Source of the DNA: Candidatus Gastranaerophilales bacterium
GTDB taxonomy: Bacteria > Cyanobacteriota > Vampirovibrionia > Gastranaerophilales > Gastranaerophilaceae
Length of the DNA: 64,000 nt
Assembly: GCA_024695865.1 (NCBI GenBank)
Contig: JAILHI010000027.1
Location: 1 to 64,000 of the forward strand
Direction of reading: 5' to 3'
Both the position numbers and the translations under genes were made by a program. How positions within the stretch are numbered: the stretch's first letter is position 1; the number at the start of each line of letters is the position of its first letter. Under the pieces are notes generated by a model, which made no database searches, was not told the DNA's origin, and saw only the letters and a program-made list of their open reading frames with translations. This document shows positions 8,371 to 15,831 of this stretch, in pieces.

Positions 8371-8716
8371 TATCAAACAAACCCATTTGTCTTTCGTCCG
8401 GAACGTCAATTTTACCTTCTTTTAAAATTTCTCTGACCCGAGCTTCGGCAAGTCCGAATTTTCTCGCAATAATTCTCAATGATGCCGTTGTTCCGTCAAA
8501 AAATTCTGTCAAAATTCTATTGCGAATTTTATTCCAAGGTTGGGCAGGAACATTAATTGTAACACCTCTTTGATATTGACACAGCGAAATAGCAACATCT
8601 CTGCCGCATATTCCGTAAATTTCTTTCAAAATTTCGTTGGGCATATCGTCTTCCGTAATTGTTTCCCGTTCAATATGAAAACCGTCACATTCAATAATAT
8701 TATCGTTATCTGCCAT
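8363..8716 (-). CDS. mor: Mor/C-family middle/late transcription activator
   Basis: A 117-residue protein with a C-terminal helix-turn-helix (IIARKFGLAEARVREILKEG). It is preceded by a beta-strand-type segment (GVTINVPAQPWNKIRNRI) as in Mu Mor, where a strand inserts in the minor groove. GGAGG precedes the ATG at 8716. Mor-family proteins switch on middle or late promoters during lytic growth. Only one such protein is visible, so it may combine the Mor and C roles of Mu. Likely targets are the repeated TTCTAAT dyads at the divergent late promoter region (25.3 kb); that link is inference. Confidence 0.75.
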   Translation of the reverse strand: MADNDNIIECDGFHIERETITEDDMPNEILKEIYGICGRDVAISLCQYQRGVTINVPAQPWNKIRNRILTEFFDGTTASLRIIARKFGLAEARVREILKEGKIDVPDERQMGLFDNV

Positions 8717-8754
8717 AAATCCTCCGCTATTTATGTTTTTGTTGTCCTCATCAG

Positions 8755-8791
8755 TTACCGCATTACGGTAAGACGTGCAATTAATGCACGT
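8755..8791. promoter_or_regulatory. Two adjacent hairpins between mor-like and gam-like genes
   Basis: TTACCGCATTACGGTAA (8755-8771) and ACGTGCAATTAATGCACGT (8773-8791) are perfect inverted repeats with 5-nt loops, filling the 89-nt gap between two early genes. Neither is followed by a T-run on the minus strand, so they look more like an operator, attenuator or mRNA processing site than an intrinsic terminator. Confidence 0.45.
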
Positions 8792-8805
8792 TTCGGACTG
8801 TCTGA

Positions 8806-9306
8806 TTATTGATTTGCCATTAATTTAACAAAATCCGGTTCAATTTTAACTTTATCTTCGGCTTTGATTGAAATACCTGCTTTTAATAACAATTTTTCGT
8901 CAGATTTTGCATATTTAAGGCACTCGTCCTTGTCTAAATCCTCTTTGGAACGAATTAAAAAATCGAGATTTAGAGCTTTTAATGCTTTAAGTGCTTCCTC
9001 TTTGCAGTTGCATACTACCGATTCTACAAGTCTGAATGACACAGTGCCAAAGGTTAATTTTTTGGTTCTTGTCTTTAAAAATTCCGATTTGTTCTGCATC
9101 GCAAATCTTTCGATGTTTTTTTCAATTTCGGCAATTTGAGTTTTAATCGCACCTGCTTTGGCTAACGTTTCGGCTTTTATTTTGTTGATTTTTTCGGTTT
9201 GTTCGCCTTCTAATTTTTGTTTTTTGACGTTTAATTCGCCGAGTTCTTTCATTGCGGCATTAACTTCTTCCCAACTTGTGTAAATACTGTCTGCTTTCTT
9301 TGCCAT
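8806..9306 (-). CDS. gam: Mu Gam-like host-nuclease inhibitor
   Basis: A 166-residue protein. The N-terminal half is a long coiled coil (residues ~10-75) and the C-terminal half carries the Gam-type core (TKKLTFGTVSFRL, CNCKEEALKALKAL). Mu Gam binds double-stranded DNA ends and protects them from RecBCD-like nucleases; it is the phage relative of Ku. An AGGAC-type ribosome binding site precedes the ATG. It lies in the early leftward operon, as in Mu. The end-protection role is inferred from the family. Confidence 0.8.
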   Translation of the reverse strand: MAKKADSIYTSWEEVNAAMKELGELNVKKQKLEGEQTEKINKIKAETLAKAGAIKTQIAEIEKNIERFAMQNKSEFLKTRTKKLTFGTVSFRLVESVVCNCKEEALKALKALNLDFLIRSKEDLDKDECLKYAKSDEKLLLKAGISIKAEDKVKIEPDFVKLMANQ

Positions 9307-9319
9307 AATTTTGTCCTTT

Positions 9320-9520
9320 CTAATTAGTAAATATCTTTATGTTTTCAAGAGCTTTAATTGCACCTTCGTGATATATTCTCTGTTTTTCCTGTTCTTCGTA
9401 GCCGTACACATTACCTTGTCCGAGCAGTTCAAATCCTTTTGCCATTGCGTTTTTTAATGATTCTCTGTGACCAAGAATAAAAATGTCTATCGGGTTTTTA
9501 ACAAATACTTTTTTTATCAT
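9320..9520 (-). CDS. Small early phage protein, unknown function
   Basis: A 66-residue protein with an excellent ribosome binding site (AAGGAGGATTAAATG) and tight operon spacing on both sides, so very likely expressed. The sequence (VKNPIDIFILGHRESLKNAM...) has no motif I recognise. No membrane segment or cysteines. It lies between the Gam-like and gp16-like genes, a place where Mu carries several semi-essential early genes. Confidence 0.6.
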   Translation of the reverse strand: MIKKVFVKNPIDIFILGHRESLKNAMAKGFELLGQGNVYGYEEQEKQRIYHEGAIKALENIKIFTN

Positions 9521-9538
9521 TTAATCCTCCTTATATTT

Positions 9539-9973
9539 CTACATATTTTCAAATGCCTTAATGACTTTTCTCACATCGACACAAGTCAGAAATTTAATAT
9601 TGTCTTTACCTGTTATCTTTTTAATCATTACCTGTAATGCTTTTTCTCTGTCAAAGTCATTTGTTTGTCTTGAAACGTTCTTCCACATAACGTCAATTTT
9701 GCGAAGTTGAGCAGGGGTTGCCATTCCTTCTCTGTCAGCAAGATTATTATATTTATATTTAATGAATGACGGTTTCGGCTTATATAAGCCTCTTGCCTCT
9801 GCATTTTTACGAAGTCTTGAAGTCAATTCTTCTATTTGTTGTGAAGTCAGGTCTTTGGAAGTTTCAACCCCGAATTGTTCAAGTAATTCTCTGTAAAGTT
9901 CTTCCGAAAGATTACATAATTTACGGAAATAACCGAGTCTTTGTCTTTGTTTGGGTGAAGATAACAAAGTCAT
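9539..9973 (-). CDS. Mu gp16-like regulatory protein (DUF1018)
   Basis: The product is 144 residues from the ATG at 9973. An ATG at 9988 is also in frame, but the GGAGG between the two fits as the ribosome binding site of the 9973 start. That start also overlaps the stop of the upstream gene by one base (TAATG). The N-terminal segment (SPKQRQRLGYFRKLCNL...YRELLEQFGVETSKDLT) and the later PAQLRKIDVMWKNVS motif match the DUF1018/gp16 family of Mu-like phages. Its role in the early region is not well established. Confidence 0.75.
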   Translation of the reverse strand: MTLLSSPKQRQRLGYFRKLCNLSEELYRELLEQFGVETSKDLTSQQIEELTSRLRKNAEARGLYKPKPSFIKYKYNNLADREGMATPAQLRKIDVMWKNVSRQTNDFDREKALQVMIKKITGKDNIKFLTCVDVRKVIKAFENM

Positions 9974-10173
9974 TATTTTGCCCTCCATTTCTTGATGATT
10001 TCTTCCGCTTTCTCTTGGCTGATTTTTACATCAATAGGAGCTTCCAAATAATTTTTTGCTGTAATTTCAATCGAATAAAAATAGATTGTAGAACCTTTTA
10101 TTCGATTAGTTTGGATTATTTCTAACAGCTTATAACCACAAGATAATTTTGTTGTTTTTCTCGCCAAAATCAT
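9973..10173 (-). CDS. Small early phage protein, unknown function
   Basis: A 66-residue protein whose start and stop each overlap a neighbour by one base (TAATG at both ends), so it is translationally coupled to the MuB-like and gp16-like genes. The N-terminus is basic (ILARKTTKLSCGYKLLE), followed by beta-type residues and a C-terminal helix (SQEKAEEIIKKWRAK). No domain recognised. Confidence 0.6.
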   Translation of the reverse strand: MILARKTTKLSCGYKLLEIIQTNRIKGSTIYFYSIEITAKNYLEAPIDVKISQEKAEEIIKKWRAK

Positions 10174-11075
10174 TAATAATTACCCCCGATTAAAAATGTT
10201 GATGCTGCATGAATTGTTTGCGGTGTTAAAGGTTTACCGGAATTAATTAAATCTTTTGTTCTTTTAAGCAGATTGAATAGTTCTCTTGCGTTTGAGTGAG
10301 AAACTTCTTTAAATGTTTTCAGACATTTTTCATCGATATTTGCGAAAACCTGTTCGGCAAGAGCCTTAATATCTGTTTCTTTTAATGCCTGTAAATTTTC
10401 GACACAAGAAATACGATTTGTTAAATATTCAAATTCGCCCTTCATTCTTGCGAGGTTGTAATAAAGTCTTTCCGTTCCGACAAATAAAAGTCCGAAAGTA
10501 AAATTGCATCTGTCGTGAATTTTTCGTAAAAGACGGAAAACAGGTGATTTAAGATTTTCGGCTTCGTCAACAATAATAAGATAATTACTGTTATTTAATT
10601 TATTAACAATCAAAGGAACTGCCCTAACAACATAATCTTCGTTAATTCCGAGCAAATGGCTTAAAAGTCTTATAATATCGTTCTTTGATGATTTCTCATC
10701 GGGGTCAAGCCAAAAAACACCGTAATTATCTTCCGCATATTGTTTGCAGGCTGTTGTTTTGCCGAAACCCGAACGACCGAAACATACCCCTATTTCACCG
10801 TTAAACTGACACATTTTTGCAATGTTATAAACTCTTTTTGCGACTGTTGTCTGCACAAAATCTAACTTAATTTTGTGAACTTCATAAACCTTTTTTTCGT
10901 CAGCATTAAGTAAAAATTTTTCGACTTTTTTGTCGATGTTTTTGGAATTTCCTCTGTAAGTGCCGTTTAAATACAGACTTAATGTAGTTTCCGACACGTC
11001 CAAAAGTCTTGCGACTTCTTTTTGGTTAAATTCCCCCTCTTGAATACGGGTCTTTAATTTTTCCGCTACTGTCAT
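10173..11075 (-). CDS. MuB-like AAA ATPase, transposition target selector
   Basis: A 300-residue protein. An N-terminal Cro-type helix-turn-helix (NQKEVARLLDVSETTLSLYLNG, within residues ~15-40) is followed by an AAA module with Walker A GRSGFGKT (100-107) and Walker B YLIIVDEAENL. MuB forms ATP-dependent filaments on target DNA and delivers it to the transposase, and confers target immunity. It lies immediately downstream of the transposase gene (22 nt), as in Mu. The fused HTH also occurs in MuB and helps non-specific DNA binding. Confidence 0.9.
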   Translation of the reverse strand: MTVAEKLKTRIQEGEFNQKEVARLLDVSETTLSLYLNGTYRGNSKNIDKKVEKFLLNADEKKVYEVHKIKLDFVQTTVAKRVYNIAKMCQFNGEIGVCFGRSGFGKTTACKQYAEDNYGVFWLDPDEKSSKNDIIRLLSHLLGINEDYVVRAVPLIVNKLNNSNYLIIVDEAENLKSPVFRLLRKIHDRCNFTFGLLFVGTERLYYNLARMKGEFEYLTNRISCVENLQALKETDIKALAEQVFANIDEKCLKTFKEVSHSNARELFNLLKRTKDLINSGKPLTPQTIHAASTFLIGGNY

Positions 11076-11097
11076 AATTTCCTCCTTTAATATATGA

Positions 11098-13101
11098 TTA
11101 GCCGATATTGATATTCATGTTTTCGTAACAGGTGATTTGATATTCTTCCGATTGGTTGATAATATAATTTGCCTGCGGTTTTACATCTGCTTTCCGTTTT
11201 TTATAGCTTCCGTACAATTCCGAAAGAGTTGTTTTTATCGGTGCCAAACGGTTTTTTTCAATCTTTTTCATTTGCTTTTGCTTTGTGCGTAATTCCTGCA
11301 AATCTTTAGCAGTTCCGAGGTGCATTGCAAGAGGATTAACGGATATTTGTTTTTCTGCTCTGCAAATATATTCACCGTCTGCCGAATAAACTTTGATGTA
11401 AGACAAATCAAACATATTGTATTTTGCTATAACTGACATATTTAAACCTGTTAAGGCAGGTGAGTAATACAATTCATTAAATAATCTGATGCCGTTTCTT
11501 CCGATTTTTCTTTCGGTTGAAGCCATAAGCAAATCGTCAAGTAAATCGGTATTGACACCTTTGCCTTTGTTTTGGCTGAAAAATTCGGCAATAGTTAATT
11601 TTGTATCTTTATCAATTCTCTGCCTGTAAACGTTATTGAGCCAAGTTTCAATAATTGCCTTTGTTTCTTCAATAGTCGGAACATAATCACCCTGCAAATT
11701 TTTGTGATATTGTTCGTTTCGTTTTGTTGCCGCAGGCTGATTTTCGATATTGTTTCCGATGTAAGACGGCATAAGTTTAGCCAAAGAGCTTGTTAATTCT
11801 TTCCAAAATCTTTCAATGACTTTTTCTCTGCCGTTGTAAGGTTTTGAATATTGAACTTTTATGCCGAGTTTTTCATAAATGCCTGCAATACCTTCTTCCG
11901 CAAAATCGGCTTTTATGCCGTTAAAGGCTTTGTTCTTAAAGGCTTTACCGTTATCAATGTAAACCACTTTAGGCATTTTGCCGAGGTGAATAATCGAATT
12001 TCTTAATGCACTTGCAATGCTTTGCGTGTTTTCGGACACCATAATTTCGTAGCCGCAAAATTCCCAGCTTCGCCAATCTAAAAAGCCGACAATAGTCGCT
12101 CTGACAGGTTTGCCCGTAAGCGGATTTTTAACCATAAAATCTAAAACGTGACCGTCACCGACCAACGCATCGCCGACATTTTTCGGTCTTTCTCTTAAAA
12201 TACAGGGCAAGGTTTTATCAAGAGCCGCTTTTTTGCCCTCTCTTGCAAAGGTAATCATATCCGAATAATTTTTGCAAAGGTAATTCCACAAACGGCGATA
12301 TGCACTAATGCCCGACAAATCTCTGTAACCGAGTTTTTGTAATTCAATTTTAATCAATTCGTATGCTTTACCGAGAGAATATTTGTTTTGGTGCAGCATA
12401 AATTTAAGCAGCATAAATTTTTCAATGTCGGACAAGTATGTTATTAAATGCGTTTCGGAACCGTAATTGTAGCCGTTCACAAGAGCGACATAATTATTGT
12501 TTGATTCTTTATATTCTTTTGCCCAACGATAAATTGATTTGATAGAAATTTGACCGACTTCTTTTAATAATTTTTTGGAAATCAAACCGCTGTTAAAGAG
12601 TTCTTCAAAATCTTTATCGGCTTTGAGTTTATTCTTTTTGCCGTAAACTTCCCGATGTTCTTCCCATTTTTTAAGTACATCAACTTTGAAAAGTGCTTTT
12701 TTACGGGCTTCATAAGGTATCGCAAAATTGTTATTACGGACTTTATCAAGTCCGAATGTTGCAAGAGTGTTTTTAATAACATTGCTATCGATATTTGCAA
12801 CGGCAAAATTATTTTGAATGGGAACGGGAGCAAGAGTCGTCGTTGTCGCTCCCGAGAAAACACATGCAGTTGTGTTTAATTGTGTGTTTGATGATTGAGA
12901 AATAATTTTTTGTTGCAATTCGGGTTCAAGTGACGATACAAGAATTTCGTATTGCTTTCCGCCGTTGCCGTTGACTATGCGATATTGATATTTATTAGCA
13001 GAACAGTATCTTTGAAGTGAACGCAACGATATATTTGAAAAATTTGCGAGTTCTTTTATTTTTATATAACTGTTTAAAACTTGCTTAACTTTGGCGGTCA
13101 T
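11098..13101 (-). CDS. MuA-like DDE transposase
   Basis: A 667-residue protein, the expected size for MuA. The N-terminus carries a winged-helix-type DNA-binding domain (IKELANFSNISLRSLQRYC). The RNase H-fold core has D316 (VGDGHVLDF), D383 (VYIDNGKAFKN) and E430 (KVIERFW); the D-D spacing of 67 equals that of MuA as I recall it. The C-terminal part is basic (KQMKKIEKNRLAPIK) and may contact MuB. It catalyses strand transfer for integration and replicative transposition. The ATG overlaps the stop of the upstream RHH gene (ATGA). Confidence 0.92.
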   Translation of the reverse strand: MTAKVKQVLNSYIKIKELANFSNISLRSLQRYCSANKYQYRIVNGNGGKQYEILVSSLEPELQQKIISQSSNTQLNTTACVFSGATTTTLAPVPIQNNFAVANIDSNVIKNTLATFGLDKVRNNNFAIPYEARKKALFKVDVLKKWEEHREVYGKKNKLKADKDFEELFNSGLISKKLLKEVGQISIKSIYRWAKEYKESNNNYVALVNGYNYGSETHLITYLSDIEKFMLLKFMLHQNKYSLGKAYELIKIELQKLGYRDLSGISAYRRLWNYLCKNYSDMITFAREGKKAALDKTLPCILRERPKNVGDALVGDGHVLDFMVKNPLTGKPVRATIVGFLDWRSWEFCGYEIMVSENTQSIASALRNSIIHLGKMPKVVYIDNGKAFKNKAFNGIKADFAEEGIAGIYEKLGIKVQYSKPYNGREKVIERFWKELTSSLAKLMPSYIGNNIENQPAATKRNEQYHKNLQGDYVPTIEETKAIIETWLNNVYRQRIDKDTKLTIAEFFSQNKGKGVNTDLLDDLLMASTERKIGRNGIRLFNELYYSPALTGLNMSVIAKYNMFDLSYIKVYSADGEYICRAEKQISVNPLAMHLGTAKDLQELRTKQKQMKKIEKNRLAPIKTTLSELYGSYKKRKADVKPQANYIINQSEEYQITCYENMNINIG

Positions 13102-13259
13102 TCAATACCCCCCAAAGCCTTAATCATTTTTTGAGGATTTTTATTAAATTCAATAACAAATCGTTCCAAAAGATTAGACATATCAGTATTAGTTTCAATC
13201 GTCCTGATTCTGAACTTCTTTTTTTCGTCTTTTGCTAACAATAAAGTTATTCTTTCCAT
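13098..13259 (-). CDS. Small ribbon-helix-helix (Arc/CopG-like) protein
   Basis: A 53-residue protein read from the ATG at 13259. A beta-strand ITLLLAKDEKKKFRIR is followed by helices with DMSNLLERFVIEFN, the pattern of Arc/CopG/ParG dimeric DNA-binding proteins. The stop overlaps the transposase start (ATGA at 13101-13098), implying translational coupling. Its position, second gene after the early promoter, suggests it regulates the early operon or transposase level. Easily missed because of its size; family call is from pattern only. Confidence 0.6.
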   Translation of the reverse strand: MERITLLLAKDEKKKFRIRTIETNTDMSNLLERFVIEFNKNPQKMIKALGGIE

Positions 13260-13264
13260 TATGC

Positions 13265-13489
13265 TTACACCTCGATGTTGAGGTTATCAAGAAACCATTG
13301 ACTGATATTACGGCTGACAATTCTGCCTAAAATAAATTGATTAATCGCCTGTATGCTAATTCCCATTTCGTCAGCAATTTGTTTTTGAGTAATATCATTT
13401 ATCGTTAAGTGATAAATAATATATGCTTTTCTTTCGATATTTTTGTTTTTGCTATTGAAATTTTTATTAAAATGTGTTTTCATGCTCAT
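13265..13489 (-). CDS. Ner/Cro-like helix-turn-helix regulator, first early gene
   Basis: About 74 residues from the ATG at 13489; in-frame alternatives are TTG at 13495 and ATG at 13483, with no clear ribosome binding site to decide. A central HTH (TQKQIADEMGISIQAINQFILG) is typical of Cro/Xre or Ner-type repressors. First gene of the leftward early operon and divergent from the S24 repressor across an 80-90 nt operator region, exactly the position of ner in Mu. It probably turns down early transcription after induction. Confidence 0.7.
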   Translation of the reverse strand: MSMKTHFNKNFNSKNKNIERKAYIIYHLTINDITQKQIADEMGISIQAINQFILGRIVSRNISQWFLDNLNIEV

Positions 13490-13495
13490 GCTCAA

Positions 13496-13582
13496 TTTAT
13501 TTATCTATCATAAAATTATATTATCATAATTATCATAACAAAGCAATAAAAAAGATAAATTTGATAACAAAGAGTAAAAATA
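13496..13582. promoter_or_regulatory. Divergent early/lysogenic operator-promoter region
   Basis: An AT-rich gap between the divergent Ner-like and repressor genes contains three copies of a TATCATAA-type element (within about 13504-13540) and a related gataaatttgataac. The iteration suggests operators for the S24 repressor and/or the Ner-like protein, controlling the lysis-lysogeny switch. Core promoters cannot be fixed by eye. Confidence 0.6.
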
Positions 13583-14311
13583 ATGCACTTAGAAGACATA
13601 AGAAGTATTTTACAAAAATTAACAAACAAAAGAATCGCAAATAAAGAATTAAGCGAGGCTCTTTGTATGAAACTGCCTAATATCAGCAGAAAAATCAAAG
13701 ACAAAAGTCCGATTAAGTTGCAGCAGTTTAAACAGTTGGAAGAATATTTCAACGTAGATTTATCAAAATATTATGATAACAATAATAACTTGATAAATAA
13801 TGAACTGACAAAAATTTCTTATTCTCCTGTTGAGCAGGCTTTAAAAAGCACAAAACCATTAACGGACGAAGAATTTAACCATTTAATACCAATAATAACA
13901 TTAGAGCATATAGGAATAAAACCGAGCTGCGGAACAGGAACATCGATTTATGATAATGCCGAAATTACACCCGTAACATTGGGCATTGATTTAATCAATA
14001 ATATTTTCAAGGTGTCAGACCCCAAAAAATTAAAATTATTTACAGCTTCGGGCGATAGCATGGAAACAACGATTTATGATTGTGATTTGCTGCTTGTTGA
14101 TGAAAACCGAAAAGATTATAACAACGGCGGCATATTTATAATTACAATCAATGATGAATGGTATTGCAAGCGGTTGAGATTAATGCTGAACGGCGACCTT
14201 GAAATAATATCCGACAATCCGAAATATGGAACAGAAATAAAACACCCGAATGATGATATTGAAATCAGAATTATCGGTAAAGTTATCAGAAATTTAAGCA
14301 AAGCACTTTAA
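13583..14311 (+). CDS. Phage repressor, HTH plus S24 (LexA/CI-type) peptidase domain
   Basis: A 242-residue protein. The N-terminal half carries a DNA-binding domain (NKELSEALCMKLPNISRKIKDKS). The C-terminal S24 domain shows the nucleophile in FTASGDSMETTIYDCDLLLVD and the general-base lysine in WYCKRLRL. CI-type repressors of this kind undergo RecA-stimulated self-cleavage, so the prophage may be SOS-inducible, unlike Mu whose c repressor is not S24. Divergent from the early operon; probably autoregulated through the shared operator region. Confidence 0.88.
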   Translation: MHLEDIRSILQKLTNKRIANKELSEALCMKLPNISRKIKDKSPIKLQQFKQLEEYFNVDLSKYYDNNNNLINNELTKISYSPVEQALKSTKPLTDEEFNHLIPIITLEHIGIKPSCGTGTSIYDNAEITPVTLGIDLINNIFKVSDPKKLKLFTASGDSMETTIYDCDLLLVDENRKDYNNGGIFIITINDEWYCKRLRLMLNGDLEIISDNPKYGTEIKHPNDDIEIRIIGKVIRNLSKAL

Positions 14312-14328
14312 AATTGGAGAAGAAACAA

Positions 14329-14868
14329 ATGAAAAACAAATTAATAATCGGTCTATCAGTAATATTAATAATTTTTGTCGTTGTTATCGCAATAATGTGG
14401 TTTAATTTTTATACTTCCCCGAGATATACTGCATATCAATTAACTATTGCCGCAAAAAATCAAGATAGCCAACTTGCATTAAAATATCATGATATAGACA
14501 GGATTGTTGAAAATCGAATAGCAAGAGCAAATAAAGATATACAAGAAGAAGAAAATGCCTTTATAGCAATGACAGAACTCTCTTTGTTATCTCAACTAAA
14601 AGAAACTTTGCCCATACAGATTAAACAAAATATTATAGACGAATACGAAACCAAAAGTGAAGAATTAATAAAAATGCCTGATTATAAAATTTTATATTAT
14701 GCCTACAAGAATAAACCTGTTTCTGCGAAGAAACTGATTGTAGAAAAAATTGCAAAAAACAGAGTTAAACAAAGTTTTTGCAATGAACAAGGAAAAAATT
14801 GCTATATTAGAACCTTTGAAAAAGAAGGTAATATATGGAAAGTTTCAGATATTGAATTTTCAGATTAA
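14329..14868 (+). CDS. Membrane-anchored DUF2939-like protein, possible lysogenic conversion gene
   Basis: A 179-residue protein from the ATG at 14329; GGAGAAG just upstream fits as ribosome binding site and excludes the in-frame TTG at 14314. One N-terminal membrane helix (LIIGLSVILIIFVVVIAIMW) is followed by an outside domain starting SPRYTAYQLTIAAKNQDSQ, similar in layout to DUF2939 proteins. Co-transcribed with the repressor (18-nt gap), hence expressed during lysogeny. Candidate roles are superinfection exclusion or host-surface change; neither is shown by the sequence. Closed by a strong terminator. Confidence 0.55.
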   Translation: MKNKLIIGLSVILIIFVVVIAIMWFNFYTSPRYTAYQLTIAAKNQDSQLALKYHDIDRIVENRIARANKDIQEEENAFIAMTELSLLSQLKETLPIQIKQNIIDEYETKSEELIKMPDYKILYYAYKNKPVSAKKLIVEKIAKNRVKQSFCNEQGKNCYIRTFEKEGNIWKVSDIEFSD

Positions 14869-14921
14869 AATTAATAAAAATTCAGTATGCCAATTTTTTG
14901 GGCATACCACCAAAAAGGGCA

Positions 14922-14949
14922 AGACGGCAGAATACCTGCCGTCTTTTTT
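14922..14949 (+). terminator. Intrinsic terminator of the lysogeny operon
   Basis: AGACGGCAG (14922-14930) and CTGCCGTCT (14936-14944) form a perfect 9-bp stem with a 5-nt loop and a T-run. A second hairpin (GTATGCC 14885-14891 / GGCATAC 14901-14907) lies just before it. Confidence 0.85.
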
Positions 14950-15031
14950 CGGAGGTTATGACAGGTCAAGAATAGCAGTTGTTCTCTTATATTCAGTTGT
15001 CAATGTACGATATGTCTTGGATTTTGTTAAT

Positions 15032-15817
15032 TTATCCTCTTAACGAGTTTTGCATAATTCTTTCGGGAATTTTCAAGAGTTCTGTTTGCAGGATATTTCT
15101 TTGATTTTCGTCAAGGATATTTCCCATATTATTTATATATTTATTTACAACGGGCAGAGCCTTTGTAATTCCTGTTTCTTTGATTTCGTCAAAGATTGCG
15201 TATTGCATTTGGTTGAGAGTTTGCGTGCCGAGTTCGGTCAAGCCGTTAATATCGCCTGTCCGAACGGTGATTATGACATTTTCAAACACGTTATCTTTTA
15301 TTTTTTCGGCTTGATTTTTGAGGAAGGTTTTTAATTTGTTGCTGTTTTCTTTGAGTTTTTCGGCGACAGTTTTTCCGTTTGTGGTGATGATTTTGACGTT
15401 ATCGTCAACCACATCATCAACAATCGGAGCGGTTTTGGTGCGTTCTTCAAACTCGGTTATGCTATCCGGTTGTTCCAAAAGTTCAATTCCGACTTCGGCA
15501 TAAATAACGACATCTTTCAGAGTTTGGGTAAGAATGACGTTAAAGTTTGCAATGACGTAATCGCCGACATAATCGTCAAGCACAAAATAATTGATAATTT
15601 CTCGGTCAGAGGCTTTTTGTTCAATTTCTTCAATAATTTTTTTCGGGTTGCAAAAAGAATAATGAAGTTTGACGGTAAGCGGAAACCGTTTCAGATTTTC
15701 GCCGCCTGCGGATATTGAGGGTTTTGTGCCTATGCCGTTTTGTTCGTTGTAGCGGTATTCTTTTGAATACTCGAGATTTTCTGTTCGTGACAAAATTTGA
15801 TTAAAAGTTAAATTCAT
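15032..15817 (-). CDS. P2 gpU-like tail protein with long C-terminal extension
   Basis: A 261-residue protein. The first ~130 residues match the gpU pattern: a RTENLEYSKEYRYNEQNGIG strand region, GTKPSISAGGENLKRFPLTV, then DREIINYFVLDDYVGDYVI. GpU caps the tail tube. The remaining ~130 residues, after a VDDVVDDN linker, are helical and have no P2 counterpart I know. Last gene of the leftward late operon. Confidence 0.65.
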   Translation of the reverse strand: MNLTFNQILSRTENLEYSKEYRYNEQNGIGTKPSISAGGENLKRFPLTVKLHYSFCNPKKIIEEIEQKASDREIINYFVLDDYVGDYVIANFNVILTQTLKDVVIYAEVGIELLEQPDSITEFEERTKTAPIVDDVVDDNVKIITTNGKTVAEKLKENSNKLKTFLKNQAEKIKDNVFENVIITVRTGDINGLTELGTQTLNQMQYAIFDEIKETGITKALPVVNKYINNMGNILDENQRNILQTELLKIPERIMQNSLRG

Positions 15818-15831
15818 GGGTTAATCCTTCC

